Part shown: positions 11,831 through 23,043 of the stretch, piece by piece
Layout: each line of letters starts with the position of its first letter
Numbering within the stretch: the first letter of the stretch is position 1
From: Anniella stebbinsi
Taxonomy: Eukaryota; Chordata; Lepidosauria; Squamata; Anniellidae
DNA length: 64,000 nucleotides
Assembly (NCBI GenBank): GCA_029215795.1
Contig: JARDYH010000002.1
Coordinates: 296,577,973 to 296,641,972, forward strand
Direction: 5' to 3'
The notes under the pieces: model-generated
The model's database searches: none
Told to the model about the DNA's origin: nothing
The model's input: only the letters and a program-made list of their open reading frames with translations
Position numbers and translations under genes: made by a program

Positions 11831-11977
11831 ATGTTTATTGAACAAAATAAACTGAAACGGCAGAGTCAGCTTCTGCTGCAAAACTCAGCCCCGGATGAAC
11901 AACTTTTGAAAGCTCTGGATGAAAATGCAAAACTGAACCATATGCTGGAAGAAGAAAGGTTGAAACACCAGCAAAAG
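11831..11977 (+). CDS. SHTN1: SHTN1 coding exon 2 of the window (coiled coil)
   Basis: Encodes 49 residues, from MFIEQNKLKRQSQLLLQ to LEEERLKHQQK, in phase 0 at both ends. The acceptor is TGTTTAATAG and the donor GTGAGA. The sequence is close to mammalian shootin-1 over its whole length, including KALDENAKL. Leucines and charged residues in heptad order support a coiled coil. The first codon is ATG, but this is an internal exon and not a translation start: it directly continues the FAQE end of the previous exon. Confidence 0.96.
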
Positions 11978-12099
11978 GTGAGAGTTGGACTTTTCATTGA
12001 CCAGGTCATACTTTGTTTTTGTCACAACAGGTTGTCTCAAGTTTAAGAATATTTGTGTTGTAAGTTAGCAAGTCCCTGTACGGTACAGTGGAAAGAGAC

Positions 12100-12445
12100 A
12101 TACTGGACTCATCTCAATGAGAAGTTTATTGTACACTTATGATTGGCCACTCACAAAAGTTTGCAGATATTTTAAACAACATTGTGAATGACCACAGCAT
12201 CCATTAGAAATTCCATCATGAAAAGAAACATTTTTAAAGTGGTAACATTTGAAAAAAAAAAGTGGGATCTTCCGCCACTAGATGGTGCTGTCTCAATTGA
12301 ACTGAATGAAACTTAACAGAGGGGAAGTATTCAAACACGTAGTCGCCCTTCTCCACCATGCAATTAAGCCCATAATAATTGTGCCAAAAAGCAGGAAGCA
12401 CAAACGCCCTGAGTAAGGATTGTGATTTCCCCTTAATGTAAAGAC
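12100..12445. repeat. Dispersed repeat, unclassified, copy 1
   Basis: Shares ordered blocks with 54410-54785: ATTGGCCACTCACAAAAG, TTTAAACAA, TTCCGCCACTAGATGGTGC, AGAGGGGAAGT, and CCCCTTAATGTAAAGACAC near the right end. The order and spacing are the same in both copies, so this is one family. No coding potential; class unknown. Confidence 0.75.
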
Positions 12446-12913
12446 ACCTACTCTCTCTTCTCAAATTTATAGAACTTAAAAAGAATGGAAAAGTTAGGAC
12501 ACTTGCTGTGTATAGTGATCCACTTCAGCAAGCCTTATGTTTTTAAACAGAGGTGTCAGATACATGACAGGACACAATCCTTGGTTTGTTACGTGGAGCC
12601 ACCAGTTGTGCAGGTCTGTTGTGCAGTGAAAGCTAGGTTCTAAACAATGTTAGCATTCAAGATGCTTGCAAAGCCAAACATGGGCTTGGAAAAGGAGTTG
12701 GCTTAATTTGCACACCCCCTTAAATTAAAGGTTTGAATTTCAGGTAAAGGAGCAAGTGTGCCAGCTAAAGTGGGACTCCCAGGCTGTCCTTCTACCAGAT
12801 TCCTTGGCCATGACTCATCCAGGCACTGATCAAGCTGGTATCTTCTTAGCGTTAACAGTGGAACAGCATTACATACAATTGAACTGCACTAGAGGCACTG
12901 AACCTGTAGATGT

Positions 12914-12914
12914 G

Positions 12915-12978
<64 letters not shown>
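12914..12978. repeat. GATA microsatellite
   Basis: About 16 uninterrupted GATA units; the lack of interruptions suggests a polymorphic locus. Confidence 0.97.
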
Positions 12979-13852
12979 CCCCTGAGGTATCAAATTGGCC
13001 TTTAGAAGGAGAAGGTTGCTTTTGGGAACTTTTTCAAATGAATATGAAATCTGTTCCTTTGGCTTCATTAAAGGAAGCATGACAATGAGTTACAGATGTA
13101 AAGCTAGCACAGTTCAAATGAATGGAGATTTAAAAATCTACAATACTGGAAGTAACAAATTAGTTGTTAGCAATGGTAAAAATGATCCTGATAGTTAAAA
13201 TTAAGCAATATTAATGTTCCAATTTTAGGAATAGCAAAAAGAAAGCAGTAATCACTTCTAAAACATACGTACGTATGTTTGTATATCTATGCATTGGGAG
13301 TAATTGCCAGCTTCTGGGAAAGGATTGTTTTCCAAATTTGTCCAAATTGTGTATATTAAAGGGCAAAGAGGTCTTTATTTTAGTGTGTCTCAGCACTTCA
13401 ACTAGAGTATTCTATAATTCACCCATTGCAAACAGCAGGGGTTAAGGAAAGAGTGTGCATGTAAATAATAACCTTTAACAGATGCAGTAATTTAGTAACT
13501 TCCATTAGTGTTTCATTGCTTAATATTTTTTTGAAAAGAATCTATAAGAAAATATTCTCTTTTCTTTAAAACATTTATGCACTTCAATTCTGGAAGTATA
13601 TTTGTAAAATAATCATTGTCAAAAGAACATTCTTTTTGATTGCAAACGAAATAATGAGATCTTTATGGCTATCAAAGGGAGAGATTTCTTTAACTGTTGT
13701 TCATACACCGTAATTGACCATTTCTGCAAATGTTGGACTGTATTATAAAAATGAATGGATTTGGACATTTAAACAATTAGGATGCATCTCAGAAACTAAC
13801 ATGCTGCAGATTTTAAAAAAATATATACAGTTCACTGTTTTCAGTATTTGCA

Positions 13853-13890
13853 GTTCACCTCTCCTACTGTTCTCAGTAGGAGAGGTGAAC
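13853..13890. repeat. Perfect 16-bp hairpin
   Basis: Arms GTTCACCTCTCCTACT (13853-13868) and AGTAGGAGAGGTGAAC (13875-13890), 6-nt loop. No related copy is visible in the window. Confidence 0.85.
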
Positions 13891-14022
13891 AGCACTATAA
13901 CCGAGAGGTTGGAGAATGCATCATTTCAGATTATAACTTCAGAACAGAATCTGGTATCTTCTGCAGAATCTCAGGACTGATTTTTCATTTGAGCAAGGCA
14001 GATGTTTCTAGTCCAGCCTTAC

Positions 14023-14136
14023 CCAGCTTGGTGCCCTCCAGATGTTTACTACTAAAATCTCATGAGCCCGAGCCAATGTGGCTAATGGTCAGATTATGGG
14101 ATTTGTAGTCCAAAACATCTGGAGGGCACCAGGTGG
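14023..14136. repeat. Palindromic dispersed repeat, copy 3
   Basis: Left arm AGCTTGGTGCCCTCCAGATG and right arm CATCTGGAGGGCACCAGGTG are near-perfect inverse complements. The centre carries AATGGTCAG and TTTGTAGTCCAAAA, as in copies 1 and 4. Confidence 0.85.
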
Positions 14137-14494
14137 CAGAAGACTGTTATAATATAGGTAGTTTCTGTAGACTGGATCACTATTCCAATGGAGGCTTTTC
14201 CCCTATTCAAATAGCAGCTTCAAGGAGTTCGTTTTCATTGGAACCACAGGAGCAGAAGAAAGGGATAAACTCTCCCTGCCCGTTCCTTGTGGTTTTACTC
14301 CTTGTGCTGCTCACCCCCACCCAGCCTCCTGGCTGCAGTTGCTATTTACACTTTTAACAAACCTGCATATTAACTGCTTTCACACAATTACCTTCATGTC
14401 TAGTTCGGCACTACAATTTAGGGAATAACATGTTTTTTCCTACTTTGGCATGCCCTAATTCTTTTATGTATGATACATCTGTAAGGTTTTCTCT

Positions 14495-14592
14495 GTGTGT
14501 GTTATTATTTTATTGGGGTTTTTTATTGTTGTAAATCACTCCAGAATCAAATTTTAATGACGAGAAGTAATGAAATATTTTAAATAAATAAA
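14495..14592 (+). mobile_element. L2-type LINE 3' tail
   Basis: TATTTTATTGGGGTTTTTTA, TTGTAAATCACTCCAGAATC and a terminal TTTTAAATAAATAAAC fit the 3' end of the L2 family here (compare 22800-22884). Confidence 0.65.
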
Positions 14593-15331
14593 CATTTTTG
14601 TTTGTTTTCCTAATTGCCATTTTCCCTAATCTCCTACAAGTCACAAGTCTTTCCACAGTCCATGCTTTTTTAGGAAAAGGTATTTTTTAATTTGATAAAA
14701 TACAAATTTTGCATCCAGAATGGAGTAGAATACTACTTTGATTAGGCAAGTTTTTTTATATTCATAAAATGTACTTGCTTTCTAACATTGGATATCATGT
14801 TTTAAAATTTGGGAATTCTAGAGCTCCTAAGAAAAACAGAGATTTTTAAAAGCACCTGAAACATCCATGAGTGCTAGGAATATTGGGCGAGATCCAGTGT
14901 CATGCGAGTGGATTCCACTCGTGCAATGGGACTTTCTCCTCCTCTCCTCCCCCTTCCAGCCCATTGTAACCTCAAAATTTGAGGAATCCTCAGGGGCTTC
15001 TCACCCCTCTCCTCCTCCTCCCCCTAAGCCATTCCATTGGAGGGAGAGGCTAATTGGGTACAACTAATTGGTTTTAAGTTGGATGATGAAATCAATGCTT
15101 CCTCATTTTTTGCATTTTCTTTTAACATGACCTACTTGATCATGGGCTTGAACAAACTAAGTATTCTATTAGTGTAACATACTGCTGTATATCCTTAAGG
15201 ATTTAGACCATAGTACTAGATTTTGGTGAATCATTAGCATGACTCCATTGTGGCTGTTCCTTTGTTACATTGATGGATCGGACAAAAGAGGATGTTGATT
15301 TTCCTTGTGATTTTGTATTTGTCAAAAACAG

Positions 15332-15485
15332 GTTGAAGAGTTGGAGGAGCAATTAGCTAATGAAGTCTTGCATAAGGAAATCAAATCCCTTGAACAACAA
15401 CTTGAACTTCTAGAAGAAGATAAAAAAGAACTAGAAGAAAAGTATCAGAGTGCTGAAGAAAAGGTTAAAAACTTAAAAAAATCAG
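15332..15485 (+). CDS. SHTN1: SHTN1 coding exon 3 of the window (coiled coil)
   Basis: The acceptor is TCAAAAACAG and the donor GTAAAA. Encodes 51 residues, VEELEEQLANEVLHKEIKSL onwards through QQLELLEEDKKELEEKYQ to KVKNLKKS, plus one base of the next codon. This is the strongest coiled-coil stretch of the protein, with leucine at regular spacing and dense E/K pairs. It matches the shootin-1 segment with LHKEI and QQLELLEEDKKELE. Phase 1 at the 3' end fits the two-base start of the exon at 18025. Confidence 0.96.
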
Positions 15486-15704
15486 GTAAAAAGAAATCTG
15501 ATATTTTAGCTTTCCTGATTAATGTGATGGATGCAGACTTAATAGAAATACATTTGATAACATTGAAATCCAGCTAACACTATCCATTGCGTAATTGTTA
15601 GTGGGCTGTCACTTGGTTTTATATTATGCAGTTATGTATTGCAACTAGAGTACTCTCTTTGCAACTAGAGCATCAACCGTCTGTAACAAATGTTTTGACG
15701 TAAG

Positions 15705-15930
15705 GGGCAGTATCCAGTGGGGCCTCTGCTGGTTTTGCTTTACGCACAGGAGTGACCAGCGGAGCTTTCGTGTGTCTAAAAATAGCCCCATCTACTTATT
15801 TCCAGATTGGACAGGTCAGTGGAGCTGCCTTCTGTGATGTGGCTCATTTCAGGTTATTTTTAGAAGCACAGAAACCCTGTTGTGCAAGTGGTTGCTTCCA
15901 CGAGTGCATGAGCACAATAGGATACTGCCC
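15705..15930. mobile_element. Short element with 11-bp terminal inverted repeats
   Basis: GGGCAGTATCC (15705-15715) and GGATACTGCCC (15920-15930) are exact inverse complements 226 bp apart. No ORF of note. Likely a MITE. Confidence 0.6.
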
Positions 15931-15936
15931 ATACTC

Positions 15937-16046
15937 AGGCTAAGTTAATTGCACTTAGTTTTCACTGAAATCAATGGGATGTAAGTCATGACTAACGTGT
16001 CTCACTGATTTCAGTGGGACCATAATGCACCTAACTTAGTCTGGAT
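15937..16046. repeat. Palindromic dispersed repeat (CAGGCTAAGTTA type)
   Basis: Left CAGGCTAAGTTAATTGCACT ... CACTGAAATCAATGGGA pairs with right CACTGATTTCAGTGGGA ... GCACCTAACTTAGTCTG, making a long imperfect hairpin. Confidence 0.65.
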
Positions 16047-16373
16047 CTAATCCTATGTGTTTTGACATATAATAGTGATTTATTTGTTTGTTTTTATTTT
16101 ATTTATTTTAAATTTAGACCGACTTTAAGGGCAAATCCTTTTATAATGCCACTGTGTCCCTTTTGAAGGGCAGTGCTTATATACTTTCCTAAATGGGAAT
16201 ACTAACAAATGTAGAAGTCACGGAGAGATTAAAAAGATTCACACAGATCTTCTGGATACAGAAGTTATTTAGCCTTTCACAGTGAGTGGAAAAGCAAGAA
16301 ATGATTCTCCTACAGATGTGAAGGTTTTGTTCCCTCATGTGTGATGTGCCCTTATGTGACTGACATTTTAAAA

Positions 16374-16494
16374 AGTAAATGCTGTGTTGACGGCTATGCG
16401 GAGGGAATTAGCTTTGCAACTCCCATGGGTGTTAATGGCTAAAATCCATGGGAGCTGTGTGGTTAATTCCCTGCACATCAGGCTAAACATTTAC
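16374..16494. repeat. Imperfect hairpin element, arms about 50 bp
   Basis: Left arm (16374-16429) contains GTAAATGCTGTG, AGGGAATTAGC and ACTCCCATGG; right arm (16446-16494) contains CCATGGGAGCTGTG, TTAATTCCCTGCAC and CATTTAC in inverted order. Confidence 0.7.
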
Positions 16495-18024
16495 CCCTCA
16501 CTATCTGACTGTAGAAACTGTCTGACTTTCTGGCTATTATTTGTCCAGTTTGCAGGCTAAAGCAAGACATCAGGAACACTGACAAAACCACTTAGAATAC
16601 ATACAGTATGGATCAACTACTGTAATTTAGTTGTTACCAAAGACTTATTTGCCAGGATGGTGCCTGACCAGCTTACGGCATCGTACCTATTAAGTGCTAA
16701 AAACTGTAATTTACTACTCTTTATCTAAGATTGCCATTTCTTAATAAATTCAAAATACAGTTACCAGCAGGGGAAGTACTGTTTAACTATCCTAAAGCAG
16801 CTGGATTATGTGGATGGAAAATGTCAAAAGAAAAACATACTAATGCCTTTGTGCGAGGCCCTAAAACTGTTTTACAGTGTTGTGTGTTAAATTAATCACA
16901 GGCTTGTAAAGTGACTGGAAAACCTATGGAAATTACCAAGGAGGCTCACTCAGGGACCACTATAAGACATGAAATGAATTACCTGAGTATGTGTATTGAC
17001 TACATTTCAACTTGATGGCGTCCTTTAATGGCTGCTACATTCAGCTATTACCTGAACGCTAAAAATAATGGTTGTTTACTGTATCAATAAGTGAGAAGGA
17101 AGAACCCACTAATGATTCTTCGGGGAGTTCAAGGTGGTAGCATGTCCACTGAAGTAGAGTCTTATGAAATCCAAGTGAACAAAACCAATAATCAGTGCAA
17201 AGACATACAGTTTTATGAGCCAAGGATTGTTCTTCTGCTTGGCATGCATGTTGGGTGTTCTAGTTTTATCTCCACGTTTAGCAACGTAGTCCACTTCAAC
17301 AGCATAGGATGATGTAATAGTAAGAACGGGCATAATTAAGTTGGACCCATGAATTCTAAAATAAAGGGCCATAGTTTTTTTTTAGTTTCAGTGATATGTG
17401 CTTACAAATCATTTTAATCCCTCCTAATTGTTGAACATGCATTAGCCGTTGACTCTCTAGAGGGTTCTTAAAATTGTATATGGTCAGATATTTTCTGTCA
17501 CAAAATTTGTTTTATAGGCAAGAGCTGCTTTTTGATACATGCTACTACATGTAAATTTGCTAGAAAATTAGCTGCCAAACTCCCAAACCCTGACAGATAA
17601 AGCTTTTTTAGAAAGAAATGGCAAGTTTGGCATATTGCTTTGGTAGCCATTTTGCTTTTGGCCTTGTATTAAATAGATAAATGCTTGCTTCCTTATTTAA
17701 TAAAGCAGCCAATGAGGTTGGCGATAGACAGTGATATTTCATCCTAAAAAAAAAAGTCTACCCCAAAATATGCAGACTTCTTTGCTTGTCGTAGTTGTTT
17801 TAACAAGCTGAAGTTTTTCTGCATAGGATAATTAGAAATGTTTGGCACTCTAATTGGTTCTGACAAACTGTGTAGCTGGGACAGCACTCCAGAAAAGAAA
17901 ATGTCTGCCAATGTTACACCTTCCTAGCCCATTAGGTATTGAATCACTTTGCATTTTAAAGGAGTTGCTTTTTATTTTAGCAAACCTATGTGTGCCTAAT
18001 TCTAATATACATGTCTTTGTATAG

Positions 18025-18118
18025 TTGATGAACTTCAAAAAAGGATACACCAGTCAGAAAACCCAGTTCCACCCCCACCCCCGCCACCGCCACTTCCTCC
18101 TCCTCCAAATCCAATAAG
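18025..18118 (+). CDS. SHTN1: SHTN1 coding exon 4 of the window (poly-proline segment)
   Basis: The acceptor is CTTTGTATAG and the donor GTAAGT. The split codon completes valine, then DELQKRIHQSENPV, eight prolines, leucine, four prolines and NPI, ending with AG of an arginine codon. The proline run is written with mixed CCA/CCC/CCG/CCT codons, so it is not a slippage artefact. In shootin-1 this proline-rich part follows the coiled coil and is a likely docking site for SH3-type or other proline-binding partners (family knowledge and inference). Confidence 0.95.
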
Positions 18119-18954
18119 GTAAGTCTTCTGAGTAGTGCAACTTTAAGCTCTTTGCATACGCAGGCATGCTTTCTTCTCAGTCTTAAATTCAAGGATAGCA
18201 AGATTCACACGAAGCATGGCATTCATTAAACCCTCCAACCAAATCAGAACACATTAGCATAATTAACCAGAAAGCTAGGTTGGTTAATAAAACACACAGA
18301 AACCAGGACAGCACTAAAATAAGTTTTGTTTTTAAATCTCGGGTGGATCCCGAATCTCATGTGGACAGGAGGGCTCCGCTCATGGAAGGTGCCTCTACCT
18401 AATGGTCACCCCAGAGCTCACCCCATTCAGCAGCCTCTCCAACCCTCCATGTAACACTTTCAAGGTGCTGGAGAGCTGATGTAGGGAGGCAGCGGCAGGG
18501 AAGGCCACTTCTGCCAGTCTAATTGCACATGCTTAAACCTGGATCCAACCCCAATATCTGCCCTAACTCATGGGTGGGGAAGCTTTTTCAGCCAGAGGAC
18601 TGAATTCAATTTTGCAGAAGCTTTTGGGAGTTGCATTCCAGTGGTGCGCAGATCCAAAATCAAAGGAGGTGGGGCTGAAGACAGAAGCATTGGAGGCAAA
18701 TATTATCAACATACTGTAGCTTAAAGTTCATACTTACAGTAATTAGGAGAGAGATTTCAACCTTTTAGAATGGGAGAAAAATGCACAAAACTCAAGAAAC
18801 TACCAGATGATTAGCAGTTGGAAGAAAGGGAGTGGGGATAGGGGTATGGCCCGCTGGGGAACCCTGGGGGGCAAGATTAGGAGGGCCAGATTTAGTCACC
18901 GGGCCTGAGATTCCCGATACCACTTTTAACTGATAAAATAAGCAGGTAAACTAT

Positions 18955-19499
18955 GGCTCAGTTCAGACAACTGGTTTCTCGATGGTGGTTTTAGAACTCC
19001 ACGGTGGAGTTTTTACACCACTATTGAGAAATGTGTTGTCTGGCAGGAAAATTCCACGTAACAGTGGAGTTTTTTTGGAAAACACTCCACGCAGAATATC
19101 CACGCTGTGCAGAGGAGAATTCCTGCATAACAGCTGTGTGGCTTGTTGTGTGGCGGGCTCTGTGGAGTTTTCCATTACGTTGAGTTGACTTTTTCCACTG
19201 ACTACAGAGTTCCCTGGCAAGAGTGGCGAAAGGAGCTAGCACCACTCTAGGAGAGCCGCCGGGATTGTTTTTTTCCCCAGCAATGGCTGATGGGATACCG
19301 TTGGGAGGACCAGGGGAGGAGAGAGGATAGAGGAACTGTCAATCAGACGTTGTGATGGATTTTACTCAACTCCACAGTAGCCCACACAGTCACACGACAG
19401 TGGAGTTAGAACATGTTGTGTGAGTAGTACCCCCTAAAAATTAAACCGTTGAGTGGAGTTTTCACACTGCATTGACTAACGTGTTGTCTGAACTGAGCC
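18955..19499. mobile_element. Non-autonomous DNA transposon, 545 bp, 17-bp TIRs
   Basis: GGCTCAGTTCAGACAAC (18955-18971) and its exact inverse complement (19483-19499) bound the element. The flanks are CTAT on the left and TATG on the right, suggesting a TAT (or TA) target duplication. The interior has several GTGGAGTTTT / ACTCCAC motifs in both directions and no ORF with transposase similarity. A 3-bp duplication and GG-starting ends hint at PIF/Harbinger, but this is only a suggestion. Confidence 0.85.
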
Positions 19500-22400
19500 T
19501 ATGTCTTTGTAACTACAAAGGATCCACAGTAAAAAGCAATTGCTGAGAAAAATCAAAATTCTTTTCCTGACTTCCTGGCAGAAAATGCAGCATGGAATCT
19601 AGTAAACATAGTTTTGATTAACTCTGAACTAAATCCCCCTTATGCAAGACTTGGATGTACATTTATAGGAACTTGCCTGAAAATGGATGCAAGGACATGA
19701 CCTGCTTTTAAGATATCGGGCAGGGGTGAAACAAAGGCCAGGCACTTAGAGGAGCATGCATGTTTGCCTATTAGGAAGGCAGGCAGGTTGGGTGTCTGGG
19801 TGAAACAAAGCTCAAATATAGGTTTACAGATTATATGTAATTTCTACAATTTAGCCTATTGCATTCCTGACTCTTCATGACAGTCAGATAGGCAATATGG
19901 AATTAGTTGATCCCATTGCTAGTATATGAGTATTTTTAGGCTATAGCCATAAGAAAATTGCTGTCAAATTGTTTCAAATTGATCCCGTTGCCCCAAAGCA
20001 TCAAAATTATGGCAGGTGTTTATGAGTCTAAAGACATTTTATGAATCCACACCCATCAAAACTTGGTAATTTTTTTATTCAGCACGAATCACAGTCCTTT
20101 TCTGGGCTAAAATCTAATCACAGGGTTTGTGTTTGTGGATCCTGGACTGAAAACCAATTACAGGGTTTGAGTTAGCAGCTAATGGATCTTTTTGAGATTT
20201 GAGCTTCTTGTGTCTTACACTCATTTGAAATTAACAGTTTAGATCCCAAAAGACACCGCTCAGTCTAGTTTGGTGGTACCTACATAACTTTCTGGTGTTC
20301 CAGTGTGATGAATAGTTCTTACAGGATCCTCAAGAAGGCAACTACTTCTAATCACTGAGATGTAGCTTTGATTATGGATAATGGGAAGATCTTACCTGAA
20401 ATTTATTAACAAGGCTCCACAAATCTGATTGCCAGGCTATCAGTGGTGACTGCCTCAGCTTGTGTGACTGTCCCTGTCCTTGTCAAGATCCCAAACACAA
20501 AGATCTCCTCCTTTCTCCTGAGATCTCCACAAATTGCCAAGAACTCAGAGAATGAATGTCTTTCACTGTGAGAGGTGCAAGAGAGAACAAGCTTCTCTTG
20601 ATTCTTTGGTGTGCTCCAAAGCCCAATACAGAGACCAGCCTCAGCCCTCTGCTGGGTTCCTTTGTGCATGAGCCATAGTGGGGGGCTTAATGGTGACCAC
20701 AAATAATGGCTGGCTACTAAACCAAGTTAGAGCCTCATTTATCTGAAAGGTACACACAGTGATTTCACAGATAAGTACAAAACATTTTTTCTTATAAAAT
20801 ATACTAAGCAATGAAAAGGAAAATGCAGGCTATTACATAGAAAAAGAAAATACAGGCTATAACGAAAATAAAACATAAGGGTGAATATTATCTTAGAACA
20901 TTGTTCAAGATATAGTGAATGAGATCCACTTTTCAGTAAATGTATCAGCTTCTAATGTAAATACATATGATTTGAATGGAAGTTAGTCTGCCATATAACA
21001 CTTGGTTCATTCGCATGAATGTTTAAATAGTTCTGTTTGTATGTCTGTTGTTTCTACCTTCCTTTACTTCATGTGACTTGCTTAATCTTTATACACAACC
21101 CAATGGCTTTATTTGCTTCCAGTGCAATTTAGATCTATTTGAAGAGAACAGTTACTCTGTTAATGCTTTGCATGCCATGCCCCCAGTGTGCTCAGTACTA
21201 CATCTCTCAAAAGCAAGGCAGGAGTATAATCCATTGTAAACCTATGAAGTACTTAATGCAGAATAATATTCACATATGATCTAAAGCCCAGATGAAGGCA
21301 TACCATATGTTTGGGTTTTCAGCAACTGAATTCATGTCACTTTAAATTGTCATTTTAATTTAATGTTGTGTGTTCTTTATATAAATAATTGTTGGTATAA
21401 CCTGGAACATCCTAGATCAAGAATGTGCAACTGGTTATGAAAGTTTTTCTGGATTTTTCTTACATTAAGGAATACAGATATGATGTCAGGATAGTTCTTG
21501 TATAAGTGACGGATCATGAAATCAGGTTTCTGTCAGGTAGTGTGCTGGACTGCTTTGTTAACTCACCTGTAGTAAAAAGAACGTTACACAATTTTGAAAC
21601 ATTTATTATTTATTTACCCGAAGTCAAATTCCAATGTATTTCAGGGTAGTAAAATGTCCCAAACCAAATCCATAAGCATGGTGTCAGAAGGAAATCACTT
21701 AAGTCTGCTTCCCTTGACCAGTTTGGGTTTTTTTAGAACTTCCAACGTGTTTTTTTTACCCCTGGGGTTTGTTTATTTTTTTCCCTAGAGGCAAAAATTA
21801 ATCCAATTCCTTGGGATATTTATGTCTCGGTAGTTTTTGTACATTTACATTTCTGTAAACGGTAAATGGCTGAAACTTGGTGACTTTGTTTACTACTGTG
21901 CAGGAAACAATGACCATTTTTAATGACAAGTACACCTGGGACAGGATTTTGTCCCAACCCTGGCAGTATTAAGTCATTAACATAACATAAAAAAATAAAA
22001 TCTTACATGGTCTTTTGTCAGGACCCTGCTTATAAGATTGAAATTGAAAAGAGGGTTCAATTCTGTCTTGATGTGTCAATGGTTTTAATAATGAATACAT
22101 GCAGGATTCAGTGAAAGAACATTATTTCCCCATTACCCACCTTGCTGGCTTGGGCTTGTCCTTATTTTTCTATCCCTGCCACCATTTATTAATAGACACT
22201 TGTTTAACTATTCTTTTATATTCATCTTTCTGCTTAGTAAATCATTCTGGAGTTTCACGTAGCTGATGTTCAGGCCTTTTTGTTTCATATATAGATGTCC
22301 TTTAATTCTTCCCAGGTTAATGCTGACATTGTGGTTACATTTTAGTCTCTTTCAAATCTTTCTATTCCCTGATCGAGTGGCTGTCTTTACAAGGGAAAAG

Positions 22401-22689
22401 AATTAAAGAAACTTTATTGCTTCTTATGAAATCAGATCTATCAAAATCTAAATAGCAAATTGTGAATGATTACCCTTGCCCAACTAAACAATGGAATTAA
22501 ATTAATTATAGAACGTATTCAGTAAACAAATCCTGAAAATTCCTGTTGTCAGTGCATTTTACTCTAATTGGCTATGATACCATGATTGACCAAATTCCAT
22601 TTAATTGTAGTCACTCATTATACTTCACGTGATAAAAAGTTTTAGGTGGCAAAGTTCTTGTAACTATCCTTTCAGGTCTTGATCCAGAA

Positions 22690-22884
22690 CTATATTTAGG
22701 CCTGGCTGAGAGTTCACAAATGTTTTAAATGTATACTGTTTTTATATGTTGTCTGTTTTTATGCTTTTATGCTTTTAAATTTTGTATATCAATTTTTAAT
22801 GTCCAAAGTTCTAATTTTTGTAAACCGCCCAGAGAGCTTCGGCTATGGGGCAGTATATAAATGTAATAAATTAAATAAATAAAA
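22690..22884 (+). mobile_element. L2-type LINE 3' end
   Basis: The conserved end GTAAACCGCCCAGAGAGCTT CGGCTATGGGGCAGTATATA is followed by AATGTAATAAATTAAATAAA. The inverse of this end is at 7205-7245. Confidence 0.88.
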
Positions 22885-23008
22885 TTGATCGAGCTGAACA
22901 GTCCTTTGGCTAGATGCCAACGGGGTGTTGCAGTTTAAAGGGCTCCCAAATGGGGAGTAGGAAAAGGCTGCTTAAGCACTTCTTTTTCTCCAAACCAACT
23001 GCTGAAAC

Positions 23009-23043
23009 AGTAGTAGTAATAATAATAATAATAATAATAATGC
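23009..23043. repeat. AGT/AAT microsatellite
   Basis: Three AGT units followed by about eight AAT units. Confidence 0.9.

Larger units (their letters stand above)
11978..15331 (+). other. SHTN1: SHTN1 intron (3.35 kb)
   Basis: It contains a dispersed repeat (about 12100-12445), a GATA microsatellite, a perfect hairpin (13853-13890), a palindromic repeat (about 14023-14135) and an L2 3' tail (about 14495-14592). 14860-15060 contains CGAGTGGATTCCACTCG, a self-complementary motif, in a pyrimidine-rich stretch. 12450-12900 and 13000-13840 show nothing recognisable. Confidence 0.85.
15486..18024 (+). other. SHTN1: SHTN1 intron (2.5 kb)
   Basis: Between 15705 and 16494 three inverted-repeat elements follow one another (listed separately). 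From 16500 to 18010 I see nothing beyond AT-rich intronic DNA; the short ORFs at 17091-17372 have no recognisable product. Confidence 0.85.

Noticed and set aside
12914..12978. A CRISPR-like array in the GATA repeat
   Set aside because: Units of four bases without spacers: a microsatellite in a vertebrate intron.
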